Source: Pukyongia sp963768085 (GTDB lineage Bacteria; Bacteroidota; Bacteroidia; Flavobacteriales; Flavobacteriaceae). Taken from it: DNA of 64,000 nt. A program made the position numbers and the translations under genes. The stretch lies in the NCBI GenBank assembly GCA_963768085.1, contig CAVYGO010000003.1:1054001-1118000 (forward strand). The letters are read 5' to 3'. The notes beneath the pieces are model-generated. The model was not told the origin of the DNA, ran no database searches, and was given only the letters and a program-made list of their open reading frames with translations. Positions 35,188-43,858 of the stretch are shown in pieces. Numbering within the stretch: the first letter of the stretch is position 1; every line of letters begins with the position of its first letter.

Positions 35188-36318
35188 TTGAGCAAACCGC
35201 TTCAACATGCATACCTCTCCCTGGGTAGTAACATGGGTAATAAGTTCGAGCATTTACAGAAGGCTGTGAATTATATTTTTGAAGAGGTTGGTGCCGTGGA
35301 CAAAATTTCCTCGGTCTATCGAAGCCCGGCTATGGGATTTGAAGGTGATGATTTCCTGAATTGTGTATTGTGGGTGAAGACCCGGTTAACGCCAAACCAG
35401 TTATTGGAAGCGGTACTCACCATTGAAAAATCTATGGGAAGAGCGCGCACTTCTTCAAGGAGCTACATTTCCAGACCTATTGATATTGATATTCTTTTCG
35501 TTGATGATCTTCAGAAGAAATCTAAAAAGCTTAGCATCCCGCATCCTGAATTGGAGAACAGGCGCTTCGTTTTGCAGCCCATGGCGGAAGTAAACCCTCA
35601 ATATGAGCATCCGGTATCGAATAAAAATATGATTCGCCTTTTGGCAGAAACCAAGGATGACAGTGAAATTGCTAAACAATCGAAATGGCTTAGAAATCCG
35701 AGGAAAGACTACGATCTCGCACAATACAATTATATTGCCGTCGAAGGGAATATCGGGGCAGGGAAGACTAGCCTGGCAACCAAATTGGCTGGCGATTTTA
35801 ATGCGAAGTTGATATTGGAACGTTTTAAGGATAATCCCTTTCTGCCGAAGTTTTATGAAGATCAGGCGCGATATGCCTTCCCGCTGGAAATGTCTTTTCT
35901 CGCCGATCGTTATCAGCAATTACTGGAGGACATCACCCAGTTCGATCTGTTCAAAGATTGCGTGATCTCCGATTATGATGTGTATAAATCCCTCATCTTC
36001 GCCAAGGTAACCCTGTCGGAAGAAGAATTCAATCTATATAAAAAACTCTTTCATATAATGCATAAAGAGTTGCCCAAACCAGATGTGTATATATACCTCT
36101 ATCAGAAGACGGATCGTCTTATTGAGAACATTAGAAAACGTGGGCGGAGTTATGAAATGAACATCAAAGAGGAATATCTCAAGAAGATCAACGATGGTTA
36201 TTTCGAATTTATTAAAACACAGCATGTAAGCAACATCCGCATTATAGATATTTCGGATAAGGATTTTGTAAATAACCGAAAAGATTACCTGGCTATTTTA
36301 AAAGAGATACTGCATTAG
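35188..36318 (+). CDS. folK: Fusion of HPPK (FolK) and deoxynucleoside kinase
   Basis: 376 residues from a TTG at 35188; no in-frame ATG lies near and the FolK motif AYLSLGSNMGNK begins at residue 8. Residues about 7-160 are 2-amino-4-hydroxy-6-hydroxymethyldihydropteridine diphosphokinase: SRPIDIDILFVDD and SIPHPELENRRFVLQPMAE hold its metal- and substrate-binding residues. Residues about 178-376 are a deoxyadenosine/deoxyguanosine-type kinase with P-loop EGNIGAGKTS (Lys193), the ERF motif, LADRYQQLLEDI, and an Arg-rich lid (RLIENIRKRGRSYE). It therefore joins a folate-pathway enzyme with deoxynucleoside salvage, both leading to DNA precursors. I recall this fusion in other Bacteroidota. Confidence 0.93.
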   Translation: MSKPLQHAYLSLGSNMGNKFEHLQKAVNYIFEEVGAVDKISSVYRSPAMGFEGDDFLNCVLWVKTRLTPNQLLEAVLTIEKSMGRARTSSRSYISRPIDIDILFVDDLQKKSKKLSIPHPELENRRFVLQPMAEVNPQYEHPVSNKNMIRLLAETKDDSEIAKQSKWLRNPRKDYDLAQYNYIAVEGNIGAGKTSLATKLAGDFNAKLILERFKDNPFLPKFYEDQARYAFPLEMSFLADRYQQLLEDITQFDLFKDCVISDYDVYKSLIFAKVTLSEEEFNLYKKLFHIMHKELPKPDVYIYLYQKTDRLIENIRKRGRSYEMNIKEEYLKKINDGYFEFIKTQHVSNIRIIDISDKDFVNNRKDYLAILKEILH

Positions 36319-36321
36319 AAT

Positions 36322-36864
36322 TCAACTATTGTTTTTCAACTTTGAAAAGAGATCCCAGATCACAACACCGGCACTAACCGAGATATTGAGCGAATGCTTG
36401 GTGCCGAATTGTGGAATTTCTACTACGGAATCACTGGCCGAAACCACTTCCTGCTGTACTCCTTTCACTTCATTGCCGAAGACTACGGCATAGGTTAGGT
36501 GAGCATCCAGTGTAAGATCATTTAAATGAACGGTTTCTTCGGCTTGTTCAATAGCCAGTACTTTCACGCCTTGGAGTTGGAGTGTTTTAACCACATCCAG
36601 CGTGTCTTCTGCATATTCCCATTCCACACTTTCGGTGGCGCCCAGCGCTGTTTTCTGAATGTCCTTGTGCGGAGGTGTGGCGGTAATTCCGCAGAGATAA
36701 ATTTTCTGAATCAGGAAGGCATCGGCCGTGCGAAAAACAGAGCCAATATTGTTCAGACTCCGGATGTTATCGAGAATTATAATTACAGGTGTTTTATCAG
36801 TCTCTTTAAATTCTGAAGGTGATATACGGCCAAGTTCACTATTCTTAAGTTTCCGATGTTTCAT
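36322..36864 (-). CDS. TrmH/SpoU family RNA methyltransferase
   Basis: 180 residues, a minimal SPOUT methyltransferase without an extra N-terminal domain. The three SpoU motifs are present: motif 1 IILDNIRSLNNIGSVFRTADAF (Asn and Arg conserved), motif 2 YAVVFGNEVKGV, motif 3 IPQFGTKHSLNISVSAGVVIWDL, which form the S-adenosylmethionine-binding knot. Substrate (tRNA or rRNA 2'-O position) cannot be decided. Convergent with the folK fusion with 3 bp between stops and divergent from mutS. Confidence 0.93.
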   Translation of the reverse strand: MKHRKLKNSELGRISPSEFKETDKTPVIIILDNIRSLNNIGSVFRTADAFLIQKIYLCGITATPPHKDIQKTALGATESVEWEYAEDTLDVVKTLQLQGVKVLAIEQAEETVHLNDLTLDAHLTYAVVFGNEVKGVQQEVVSASDSVVEIPQFGTKHSLNISVSAGVVIWDLFSKLKNNS

Positions 36865-36986
36865 ATAGGGCTCAAAGTTACTTTTTTTATCCCTCTTTGT
36901 TAATAAAACTGAATAAATGGGGAGATTTATATTTTTCAGGCCGAAGCGATTTCCATATTTTTATAAGTTCAGCAAGAAATGTAAAA

Positions 36987-39602
36987 ATGGCTAAGAAAGT
37001 CACACCGTTAATGGGACAATATAACAGCATCAAGGCGAAATATCCGGATGCCTTGTTGTTGTTTCGGGTGGGGGATTTTTATGAAACTTTCGGTGAGGAT
37101 GCTATAAAAGCGGCAGGGATATTAAATATTACGCTCACAGCCAGAAATAACGGTGGCGACATGACCGAACTGGCCGGGTTCCCGCATCATTCTCTCAACA
37201 CCTATTTGCCCAAGCTGGTCATGGCCGGATGTCGGGTGGCCATCTGCGACCAACTGGAAGATCCCAAGCAAACTAAAAAGATCGTAAAGCGGGGAGTAAC
37301 CGAACTAGTCACACCCGGTGTAGCACTGAACGATGATATACTGCAGAGCAAGTCGAATAATTTCCTGGCCGCTGTCCATTTCGGGCAAACCGCTACAGGA
37401 GTTTCCTTCCTTGATGTTTCGACGGGAGAGTTTTTAGTGTCCGAAGGATCTTCGGAATATGTGGATAAGCTGCTTCAGAATTTCAAACCTTCGGAAATCC
37501 TTTTCAGCAAACAGAAACGCAAGCAATTTTCGGAAGAATTCGGAGATAATTTTCACACTTTTTACCTGGAAGACTGGGTATTTCAGACAGATTATGCTTC
37601 GGAAACACTTCAGAAACAATTTGACACTGTAAGTTTAAAAGGCTTTGGTGTTGAAGATCTTGATCATGGTATCATCGCAGCAGGAGCCGCATTACATTAC
37701 CTGGGAGAAACCCGTCATGACAAGTTGGGGCATATCACCCGGATAAGCAGGATCGCAGAGGACACCTACGTTTGGATGGATAAATTCACCATTCGAAACC
37801 TGGAGTTATATCACTCTCACCAGGAGAATGCGGTCACGCTATTGGATGTGATCGACAAGACGATCTCACCAATGGGTGGCAGGCTGATGAAGCGTTGGCT
37901 GGCACTTCCACTGAAAAATCAGGAACAAATCTTGCAGCGGCATGAAGTGGTGAGCTTTTTACTTGATAATCCGCAGGTGCTGGATAAAATACAAGTTAAT
38001 ACCAAACGTATTGGCGATCTGGAGCGTCTCATCTCAAAGACGGCGACAGGAAAGATCAATCCAAGGGAAGTAATACAACTGAAGAATTCACTGGAAGCTG
38101 TGGTCCCTGTCAAAACACTGGCAGAACATTCGGAAAACGGTTCACTAAAAAATATAGGGGAGCAACTTAACGACTGCCCTGGACTTCGGGAGAAGATAAA
38201 ATCCATGCTCAATGAAGATGCGCCCGTCAATATCTTAAAGGGAAATGCGATCGCTCATGGTGTATCGGAAGAGCTTGATGAATTACGCGGTATAGCCAGC
38301 GGAGGAAAAGATTACCTGGATACCATGCTGAAACGGGAAACTGAACGCACTGGTATCAGCTCACTAAAGATTGCCTCCAATAATGTTTTCGGGTATTATA
38401 TTGAGGTAAGGAATACCCATAAAGACAAGGTTCCGGATGAATGGATACGAAAGCAGACCCTGGTAAATGCCGAGCGTTATATCACCGAAGAATTGAAGGA
38501 ATACGAATCCAAAATTCTTGGTGCAGAAGAGAAGATAATTATACTGGAACAGCAGTTATTCGTCAATCTGATTGAATGGATGCTGCAGTTTATCGGGACC
38601 ATTCAGAATACAGCGGGATTAATTGCCCGGCTCGATTGTTTGTGCTCCTTTGCTACCCAGGCTAAAGAACATTCCTATACCCGTCCCTTGTTTGATGATA
38701 GTTTTGATCTGGACATCAAGGAGGGTCGCCACCCTGTTATAGAACGGCAATTACCTCCGGATGCGCCTTTTATTGCCAATGATGTATTTCTGGACAGGGA
38801 TAATCAGCAGATGATCATGATCACCGGGCCTAACATGAGCGGTAAATCGGCCATATTGAGGCAAACGGCATTGATCGTATTACTGGCACAGATGGGGAGT
38901 TTTGTACCTGCGGGTGCTGTTCGTATGGGCTGTGTGGATAAGATCTTTACCAGGGTAGGGGCGAGCGATAACATTTCCATGGGTGAGTCGACCTTTATGG
39001 TTGAAATGAATGAGACGGCCAGCATCCTTAATAATATTTCGGAGCGGAGCCTGGTGTTACTGGATGAGATAGGGCGGGGTACCAGCACCTACGATGGAAT
39101 TTCAATCGCCTGGGCGATCAGTGAATATTTGCACGAACATCCTTCCAGGGCAAAGACACTGTTTGCAACTCATTATCACGAATTGAACGAAATGACCGAA
39201 ACCTTCGAGCGGATTAAGAATTACAATGTTTCGGTGAAGGAGATGAAGGATAATGTGTTATTCCTTCGGAAATTGGTGCCAGGTGGTTCGCATCACAGTT
39301 TTGGGATCCATGTAGCAAAAATGGCCGGGATGCCACAGCAGGTATTACATCGCGCGAACAGGATGCTGAAACAATTGGAAAAATCGCATGCGTCTGAAGA
39401 GCTTACGGATGAGATCCGGAAAGTTTCCAAGGAGGACATGCAGTTGAGTTTCTTTAAGCTGGACGATCCGTTGCTGGAAGAATTAAGAGAAGAGATCCTG
39501 GATATAGATATTGACACGCTTACCCCGGTAGAGGCTTTAATGAAGCTCAATGAGATAAAACGGATGTTACAGCGGAATGCTTCGATGAAGTCGAAAAAAT
39601 AA
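36987..39602 (+). CDS. mutS: DNA mismatch repair protein MutS
   Basis: 871 residues from the ATG at 36987. The frame stays open 90 bp upstream, but MAKKVTPLMGQYN is the typical MutS start. The mismatch-binding motif is F31-Y32-E33 in LLFRVGDFYETFGEDA. The ATPase domain has Walker A GPNMSGKS (614-621), Walker B LLDEIGRGTSTYDG, and ATHYHEL. MutS dimers recognise mismatches and start repair with MutL. Length matches the family (about 860-880). A terminator hairpin begins at the stop codon. Confidence 0.97.
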   Translation: MAKKVTPLMGQYNSIKAKYPDALLLFRVGDFYETFGEDAIKAAGILNITLTARNNGGDMTELAGFPHHSLNTYLPKLVMAGCRVAICDQLEDPKQTKKIVKRGVTELVTPGVALNDDILQSKSNNFLAAVHFGQTATGVSFLDVSTGEFLVSEGSSEYVDKLLQNFKPSEILFSKQKRKQFSEEFGDNFHTFYLEDWVFQTDYASETLQKQFDTVSLKGFGVEDLDHGIIAAGAALHYLGETRHDKLGHITRISRIAEDTYVWMDKFTIRNLELYHSHQENAVTLLDVIDKTISPMGGRLMKRWLALPLKNQEQILQRHEVVSFLLDNPQVLDKIQVNTKRIGDLERLISKTATGKINPREVIQLKNSLEAVVPVKTLAEHSENGSLKNIGEQLNDCPGLREKIKSMLNEDAPVNILKGNAIAHGVSEELDELRGIASGGKDYLDTMLKRETERTGISSLKIASNNVFGYYIEVRNTHKDKVPDEWIRKQTLVNAERYITEELKEYESKILGAEEKIIILEQQLFVNLIEWMLQFIGTIQNTAGLIARLDCLCSFATQAKEHSYTRPLFDDSFDLDIKEGRHPVIERQLPPDAPFIANDVFLDRDNQQMIMITGPNMSGKSAILRQTALIVLLAQMGSFVPAGAVRMGCVDKIFTRVGASDNISMGESTFMVEMNETASILNNISERSLVLLDEIGRGTSTYDGISIAWAISEYLHEHPSRAKTLFATHYHELNEMTETFERIKNYNVSVKEMKDNVLFLRKLVPGGSHHSFGIHVAKMAGMPQQVLHRANRMLKQLEKSHASEELTDEIRKVSKEDMQLSFFKLDDPLLEELREEILDIDIDTLTPVEALMKLNEIKRMLQRNASMKSKK

Positions 39603-39630
39603 AAAACCGTATCCTAAGATTCGGTTTTTT
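39601..39630. terminator. Terminator after mutS, also serving the convergent gene
   Basis: AAAAAACCG (39601-39609) pairs with CGGTTTTTT (39622-39630); the 12-nt loop can add ATC/GAT pairs. It overlaps the mutS stop codon and faces the 3' end of the CARDB-type gene on the minus strand. The GTACAGAAG that follows resembles the diverged tRNA-Leu 3' end seen after the two later terminators. Confidence 0.7.
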
Positions 39631-39693
39631 ACTTATCTGTACAGAAGACCGTAATGACCTTCAGTGGGTTACACAAGAAGTTACTCAAAGAAC

Positions 39694-40836
39694 CTAATTT
39701 TCAATATCATCCCAACTAGAATATGTTTCACCATTGGAACATTTTATCGGAGGCGCCGCACTATAGGTGCCATGATGCGGCAGCCTTACAAAGAAAGAGC
39801 TTTCGACAAAATTATTTTCAGCATCCATTTCCCGAGCCGCATAAAGTATCTTGGCATTCAAACTCTTTGTTCCTGATAACCCCCACTTGTGTTTTCTTTT
39901 GATAGTAAATGTCTCACCCGGATCTAATTGTGGAATGTCATAGTGTTTCACCCCTTTTTGTTTTACATACGATCTAATTTGAAAACTCGTATTGGGATGG
40001 GTTTCCCCAGTTCCAATGTTCTTCACTACTATACGAATCTCTCTCTCTCGACCAACAGGTGGCCTTTTACCATTACTTATGTAGACAATCAACTCAGGTA
40101 TAGGCGGAACATCTAAGGAAATAGTATGGCTATTATTGGTTTCATCTGCTTCATCTATGAGATCATTGGGGTCCAGTATCGTCGTGATTGTATAATTACC
40201 CGGTTCTCTCATTTTAATACCTTTACTGAAGAGCTTGCGTTCATTTATATTTATAGTCTCGTTGAAGGTGGTGGTAAAATTGGTAGTAGGCTGATTCCCA
40301 GGCCTGTCTATTTCAATTTTAATGGTTGGATTTTGAACCACTTTGGTTCCTCTATTCCAAATATTCATTTCAAATTTTTGTCTCCATCTAGTTAATGGTG
40401 TGATGCTCGATAACTGTGGATTCAGGTCTGGTTTAATGCAATCCTTCAAAGTAAATGTCCCAGTTTGTCCCGTGATTACATCCTCGGACATTTCACTCTT
40501 TCCGGTAATTTTTATGAGAAAGTTTCCTTCGCCTGATGCGTCACGATTCCAAAGATATTGTCCGGAATTGGGCACATCGGTCGCAATGGTCCTATGGATG
40601 GTCTGTCCGTTGGATTCCATTAAAAAAATACTTACGGTAGTAACTACTCCTCCCGTAGTTTGCCATTCGATGTTTTGTTGTTCGTTTAAACAATAATCCT
40701 GCCCCCCGGCGGGACTGGTGATCGTAATGGGTAGTTCAGATTCTAAGATTGCAGTAGATAGTTTCTCTTTATTTGAATTAAAAGAGGAAAATAGAACCAC
40801 AATTGCTATTAACATTACATTTATGGTGTATTTCAT
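39694..40836 (-). CDS. Secreted protein with KNH-like and two CARDB-type domains (copy A)
   Basis: 380 residues. The N-terminus MKYTINVMLIAIVVLFSSFNS is a probable export signal. Residues about 34-130 (ITITSPAGGQDYCLNEQQNIEWQT ... FLIKITGK) fit the Ser-Thr-rich/Kre9-KNH-like beta-sandwich family. Two CARDB-like Ig-fold modules follow, about 135-250 ending LIDEADETNNSHTISLDVPP and about 250-350 ending AREMDAENNFVESSFFV; the (D/E)-x-(D/N)NN ending is typical of CARDB. No T9SS sorting tail is seen. Function is unknown; binding or adhesion is inferred. It is a tandem near-duplicate of 41141-42301, with almost identical first 130 residues and a diverged central domain. Confidence 0.8.
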   Translation of the reverse strand: MKYTINVMLIAIVVLFSSFNSNKEKLSTAILESELPITITSPAGGQDYCLNEQQNIEWQTTGGVVTTVSIFLMESNGQTIHRTIATDVPNSGQYLWNRDASGEGNFLIKITGKSEMSEDVITGQTGTFTLKDCIKPDLNPQLSSITPLTRWRQKFEMNIWNRGTKVVQNPTIKIEIDRPGNQPTTNFTTTFNETININERKLFSKGIKMREPGNYTITTILDPNDLIDEADETNNSHTISLDVPPIPELIVYISNGKRPPVGREREIRIVVKNIGTGETHPNTSFQIRSYVKQKGVKHYDIPQLDPGETFTIKRKHKWGLSGTKSLNAKILYAAREMDAENNFVESSFFVRLPHHGTYSAAPPIKCSNGETYSSWDDIEN

Positions 40837-41140
40837 GACGAAAATTTTTTATTTAATACAATTCATTTTTTTCATTCTGAAATTAGTTCAGATTTTAATA
40901 CAAAAATCCCGGAAGAGTTGGATTTATATGAATCTAATACAGTACAATATTTATTGATAATAAGCTATGATTTTGATCAGGCTGATCTAAATTATTTTTT
41001 ATTCCTCTAACCTTCAACAAACAAGTTTGCTTCGGTTTTCGGAATAAAAAAACCGAATCTTTCAATTCGGTTTTTATGTATTGGTACAGAAGGCGGGGAT
41101 TACCTTCGGCGGCTCATACTACGAGGTACTCAAAGTATAA
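40837..41140. repeat. Duplicated upstream region and tRNA-derived repeat between the paralogues
   Basis: 304 bp without a gene. The first part (40837-41000) is the upstream region of copy A and is nearly identical to 42302-42465 upstream of copy B, so both carry the same promoter. The second part (about 41000-41130) holds the copy-B terminator and a 16-nt piece of the tRNA-Leu 3' end. Confidence 0.7.
41046..41097. repeat. 52-bp direct repeat, left copy (terminator plus tRNA-Leu 3' end)
   Basis: Identical base for base to 42994-43045. It consists of a terminator hairpin (stem 41048-41058 / 41065-41075, loop CTTTCA), the spacer ATGTA plus T, and TGGTACAGAAGGCGGG, which is the last 16 nt of tRNA-Leu (including CCA) seen on the plus strand. 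After 41097 the tRNA similarity stops. Confidence 0.85.
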
Positions 41141-42301
41141 TTAATTCTCAATATCCTCCCAACGCGTAAATGTTTCACCAGTAGAGCATTTTATTGCAGG
41201 CCCTGCAGCATACGTATCGTGATGCGGCAGCCTAACAAAGAATGAGCCCTCGACGAAATTGTTATCTGCATTAAGTTCTGTGTGTGTTGTGCTTATTCTT
41301 GCATTAACCTTTTTAGTTCCTGCTGTCCCCCATCTGTGTTTTCTTTTAATGGTATGGGTTTCTCCCGGAGCTAGCGGAGGGATATCATAATTTTTCACCC
41401 CTTTTTGTTTTACATAGGATCTGAGGTTCCAGTTTCCATAGGAATTGGTTGCGACACTTCCAATATTCTTTACTACGATACGAATTTCCCGTTCACGGCC
41501 TACTGGTGGTCTTTTGTTATTGCTGATGTAGACGATCAGATCGGGGAGAGGGGGAACGTTAAAGGACCGTGTTCTTTCATTATTCATTTCGTCCATTTCA
41601 TCTAATGAATTTCCTGGATCCAGGATCAACGTAACTGTATAGGTGCCGGGTTTATGTACGCGAAATGCTTTTTCGAAGTTTGCTTTTCCATTTTTAACAA
41701 TAGTCGCATCCAATTCAACAGTAATTTCCGAACTAGGTTGGTTTCCCGGTCTGTCAAGCATCATTTTTACCGTAGGATTCTGAACCGTGGTTTCTCCGGA
41801 ATTCACAACTTCACCTATGTATAGTATTCTCTGTCCTTCTGCTATAATGCCCGAGCCTATTGCCTTAGCACCCATCATTCCTACCCGCAGATCAGGTTTT
41901 CGGCAGTCTTTCAATGCAAAGACTCCAGTCTGTCCAGTGATTATATCCTCGGACATTTCACTCTTTCCGGTAATTTTTATGAGAAAGTTTCCTTCGGCTG
42001 ATGCGTCACGATTCCACAGATATTGTCCGGAATTAGGCACATCGGTCGCAATGGTTCTATGGATGGTCTGTCCGTTGGATTCCATTAAAAAAATACTTAC
42101 GGTAGTAACTACTCCTCCCGTAGTTTGCCATACGATGTTTTGTTGTTCATTTAAACAATAATCCTGCCCTCCGGCGGGACTGGTGATCGTAATGGGTAGT
42201 TCAGACTCTAAGATTGCAGTAGATAGTTTCTCTTTATTTGAATTAAAAGAGGAAAATAGAACCACAATTGCTATTAACATTACATTTATGGTGTATTTCA
42301 T
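41141..42301 (-). CDS. Secreted protein with KNH-like and two CARDB-type domains (copy B)
   Basis: 386 residues with the same architecture as 39694-40836: signal segment, KNH-like domain (about 34-130), first CARDB-like domain (about 133-256, ending LDEMDEMNNERTRSFNVPP), second CARDB-like domain (about 256-355) and a common tail HHDTYAAGPAIKCSTGETFTRWEDIEN. The first 130 residues and the upstream DNA are almost identical to copy A, the central domain has diverged strongly, and the last 130 residues are intermediate. This mosaic suggests duplication followed by gene conversion at the 5' end. It is bracketed by two exact 52-bp repeats. Function unknown. Confidence 0.8.
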   Translation of the reverse strand: MKYTINVMLIAIVVLFSSFNSNKEKLSTAILESELPITITSPAGGQDYCLNEQQNIVWQTTGGVVTTVSIFLMESNGQTIHRTIATDVPNSGQYLWNRDASAEGNFLIKITGKSEMSEDIITGQTGVFALKDCRKPDLRVGMMGAKAIGSGIIAEGQRILYIGEVVNSGETTVQNPTVKMMLDRPGNQPSSEITVELDATIVKNGKANFEKAFRVHKPGTYTVTLILDPGNSLDEMDEMNNERTRSFNVPPLPDLIVYISNNKRPPVGREREIRIVVKNIGSVATNSYGNWNLRSYVKQKGVKNYDIPPLAPGETHTIKRKHRWGTAGTKKVNARISTTHTELNADNNFVEGSFFVRLPHHDTYAAGPAIKCSTGETFTRWEDIEN

Positions 42302-42993
42302 GACGAAAAGTTTTTATTTAATACAATTCATTTTTTCATTCTGAAATTAGTACAGATTTTAATACAAAAATCCCGGAAGAGTTGGATTTATATGAATCTA
42401 ATACAGTACAATATTTATGAATAATAAACTATGATTTTGATCAGGCTGATCTAGATTATTTTTTATGAATAAAAGGAGTTGTGAAGAAGTTAAGGGTGAA
42501 CCTCCTCTCGCTGTTTTAACTTAAAGTGGATTGATTTTTGGCTAAGGCAAAAAGAAGAGCTTTTTATATGTACAATCGGGGGTTGACATAGGTGAGTCCC
42601 CGCTTCTACGAAGTCAGCATAAAAACCAAATCCCGCAGTAGGACTAGGCTCTTTTCTTGTTTTCCATAAACCTGATAGCGGGAATTACCTTCGGTGAGTC
42701 ACGCAAAGTCATCTTGAAATAGAAAGCCAAATCCGCCTTGCAGCGGATTCCTGGTTCAATTATTCAAATATTCAGAAATAGGTATGCGGGAATTAGCTTC
42801 ACTTCGTTTCGCTGAGTCCCCGCTTCTACGAAGTCAACATAAAAACCATAGAAAGCCAAATCCGCCGCTTCACTTCGTTTCGCTGAGTCCCCGCTTCTAC
42901 GAAGTCAACATAAAATCCAAATCCCGCAGTGCGGGATTTATTCTTTTATTCCTCAATCCTTCAGAAAGCAAGCTTTCTTCGGTTTTCGAAATA
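42302..42993. repeat. Non-coding repeat-rich region between copy B and tRNA-Leu
   Basis: 692 bp with no convincing gene. 42302-42465 duplicates the upstream region of copy A. 42590-42940 contains degenerate direct repeats: a 49-bp unit GCTTCACTTCGTTTCGCTGA... at 42796-42844 and again at 42867-42915 (71-bp period), with a partial copy at about 42593-42632. GCGGGAATTACCTTCGG at about 42677 resembles the sequence after the tRNA-like piece at 41094. A hairpin AATCCCGC/GCGGGATT lies at 42920-42938. Confidence 0.7.
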
Positions 42994-43045
42994 AAAAAAA
43001 CCGAATCTTTCAATTCGGTTTTTATGTATTGGTACAGAAGGCGGG
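42994..43045. repeat. 52-bp direct repeat, right copy (within tRNA-Leu and its terminator)
   Basis: Right-hand member of the exact repeat whose other copy is at 41046-41097. Here the last 16 bases belong to the intact tRNA-Leu gene. The hairpin CCGAAT/ATTCGG with A and T flanks (42996-43023) is the tRNA terminator on the minus strand. Confidence 0.85.
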
Positions 43046-43118
43046 ACTTGAACCCGCACGGGCATTACTGCCCATTGGATTTTAAGTCCAACGTGTCTAC
43101 CAATTCCACCACTTCTGC
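43030..43118 (-). tRNA. tRNA-Leu (anticodon TAA)
   Basis: 89 nt on the minus strand with encoded CCA. Acceptor stem GCAGAAG pairs with CTTCTGT, D-arm GGTGGAATTGGTAGACAC, anticodon arm TTGGA-CTTAAAA-TCCAA giving TAA, a long class II variable arm (TGGGCAGTAATGCCCG) and T-arm GCGGGTTCAAGTCCCGC. It reads UUA. Its 3' end and terminator are duplicated at 41046-41097. Confidence 0.95.
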
Positions 43119-43154
43119 ATCGGACTTAAAAATCAAAATAAATTTGACCTTTAG

Positions 43155-43227
43155 AGCGAAAAACGGGATTCGAACCCGCGACCTCCACCTTGGCAAGGTG
43201 GCGCTCTACCAACTGAGCTATTTTCGC
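43155..43227 (-). tRNA. tRNA-Gly (anticodon GCC)
   Basis: 73 nt on the minus strand, no encoded CCA. Acceptor stem GCGAAAA/TTTTCGC, D-arm AGCTCAGTTGGTAGAGC, anticodon arm CCACC-TTGCCAA-GGTGG giving GCC, T-arm GCGGG-TTCGAAT-CCCGT. 36 bp upstream of tRNA-Leu in transcription order, so the two are probably one transcript. Confidence 0.95.
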
Positions 43228-43339
43228 GAAAATAAAATGAACGTGCTTTGTAATTAAAGCGGACGCAAATTTAAAACTTTTACTGCAAATGCAAAGTATT
43301 TCCTTGAAAATGTTTGAATGGAATTGTTCAAAGTAAGAT

Positions 43340-43858
43340 TTACAAATTATCACTGAAAATATTGGAAATCTCTTCATCTACTTCTTCTTTGAGATCCACG
43401 CCACTTGGGCCACGTTTTCCAATTCGATAGGAAATATAAATAAGAAAGAAAAGAATTGGTAGAATGACCGGTAGGGAATACCAGAAGTCGAATTCGTCTA
43501 TATATTGAATTTTATAGTTGATCACACCCGATAGTTGGAACAGGAACATGGTCAAAGGAATAAGAATAGCATACTTCCACCAGTTCTTAGAGGTTAAGAA
43601 CCAGATGGTAGTTAAGAGGATAAAAGTAAGTTTGGTGAATAGTGCATGCATATAGGATTGCACGCTACCAAATCCACCCGATCTTATAGTGCCAAACCAG
43701 GTATTCCATTCGCTGGATTCGGCCGGGGCGTACTTATAAAAGTAAAATAAGAAAGGTGTCGCAACCAGCAATGCTGAGAGCAACACCCCTTTTATAATGT
43801 GTTTCTTCTTATCCGTTTGGCGGAACTTCGTATTTGTCTTTATCGATTTGTTGTTCAT
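43340..43858 (-). CDS. Integral membrane protein of unknown function
   Basis: 172 residues from the ATG at 43858 (MNNKSIKTNTKFRQ); an upstream in-frame start at 43906 would add 16 residues inside the overlapping lipoprotein gene and is less likely. A basic N-terminus (TDKKKHIIKG) is followed by about four membrane helices (about 26-44, 70-88, 94-112, 122-142 in this numbering) and an acidic C-terminus (DLKEEVDEEISNIFSD). No family recognised. It overlaps the preceding 42-residue lipoprotein gene by 50 bp and is probably translated from the same message. Confidence 0.72.
   Translation of the reverse strand: MNNKSIKTNTKFRQTDKKKHIIKGVLLSALLVATPFLFYFYKYAPAESSEWNTWFGTIRSGGFGSVQSYMHALFTKLTFILLTTIWFLTSKNWWKYAILIPLTMFLFQLSGVINYKIQYIDEFDFWYSLPVILPILFFLIYISYRIGKRGPSGVDLKEEVDEEISNIFSDNL

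Noticed and set aside
42784..43257. A plus-strand open frame running through the repeat region and both tRNA genes
   Set aside because: It crosses tRNA-Leu and tRNA-Gly on the opposite strand and degenerate repeats; the translation has no domain-like pattern.
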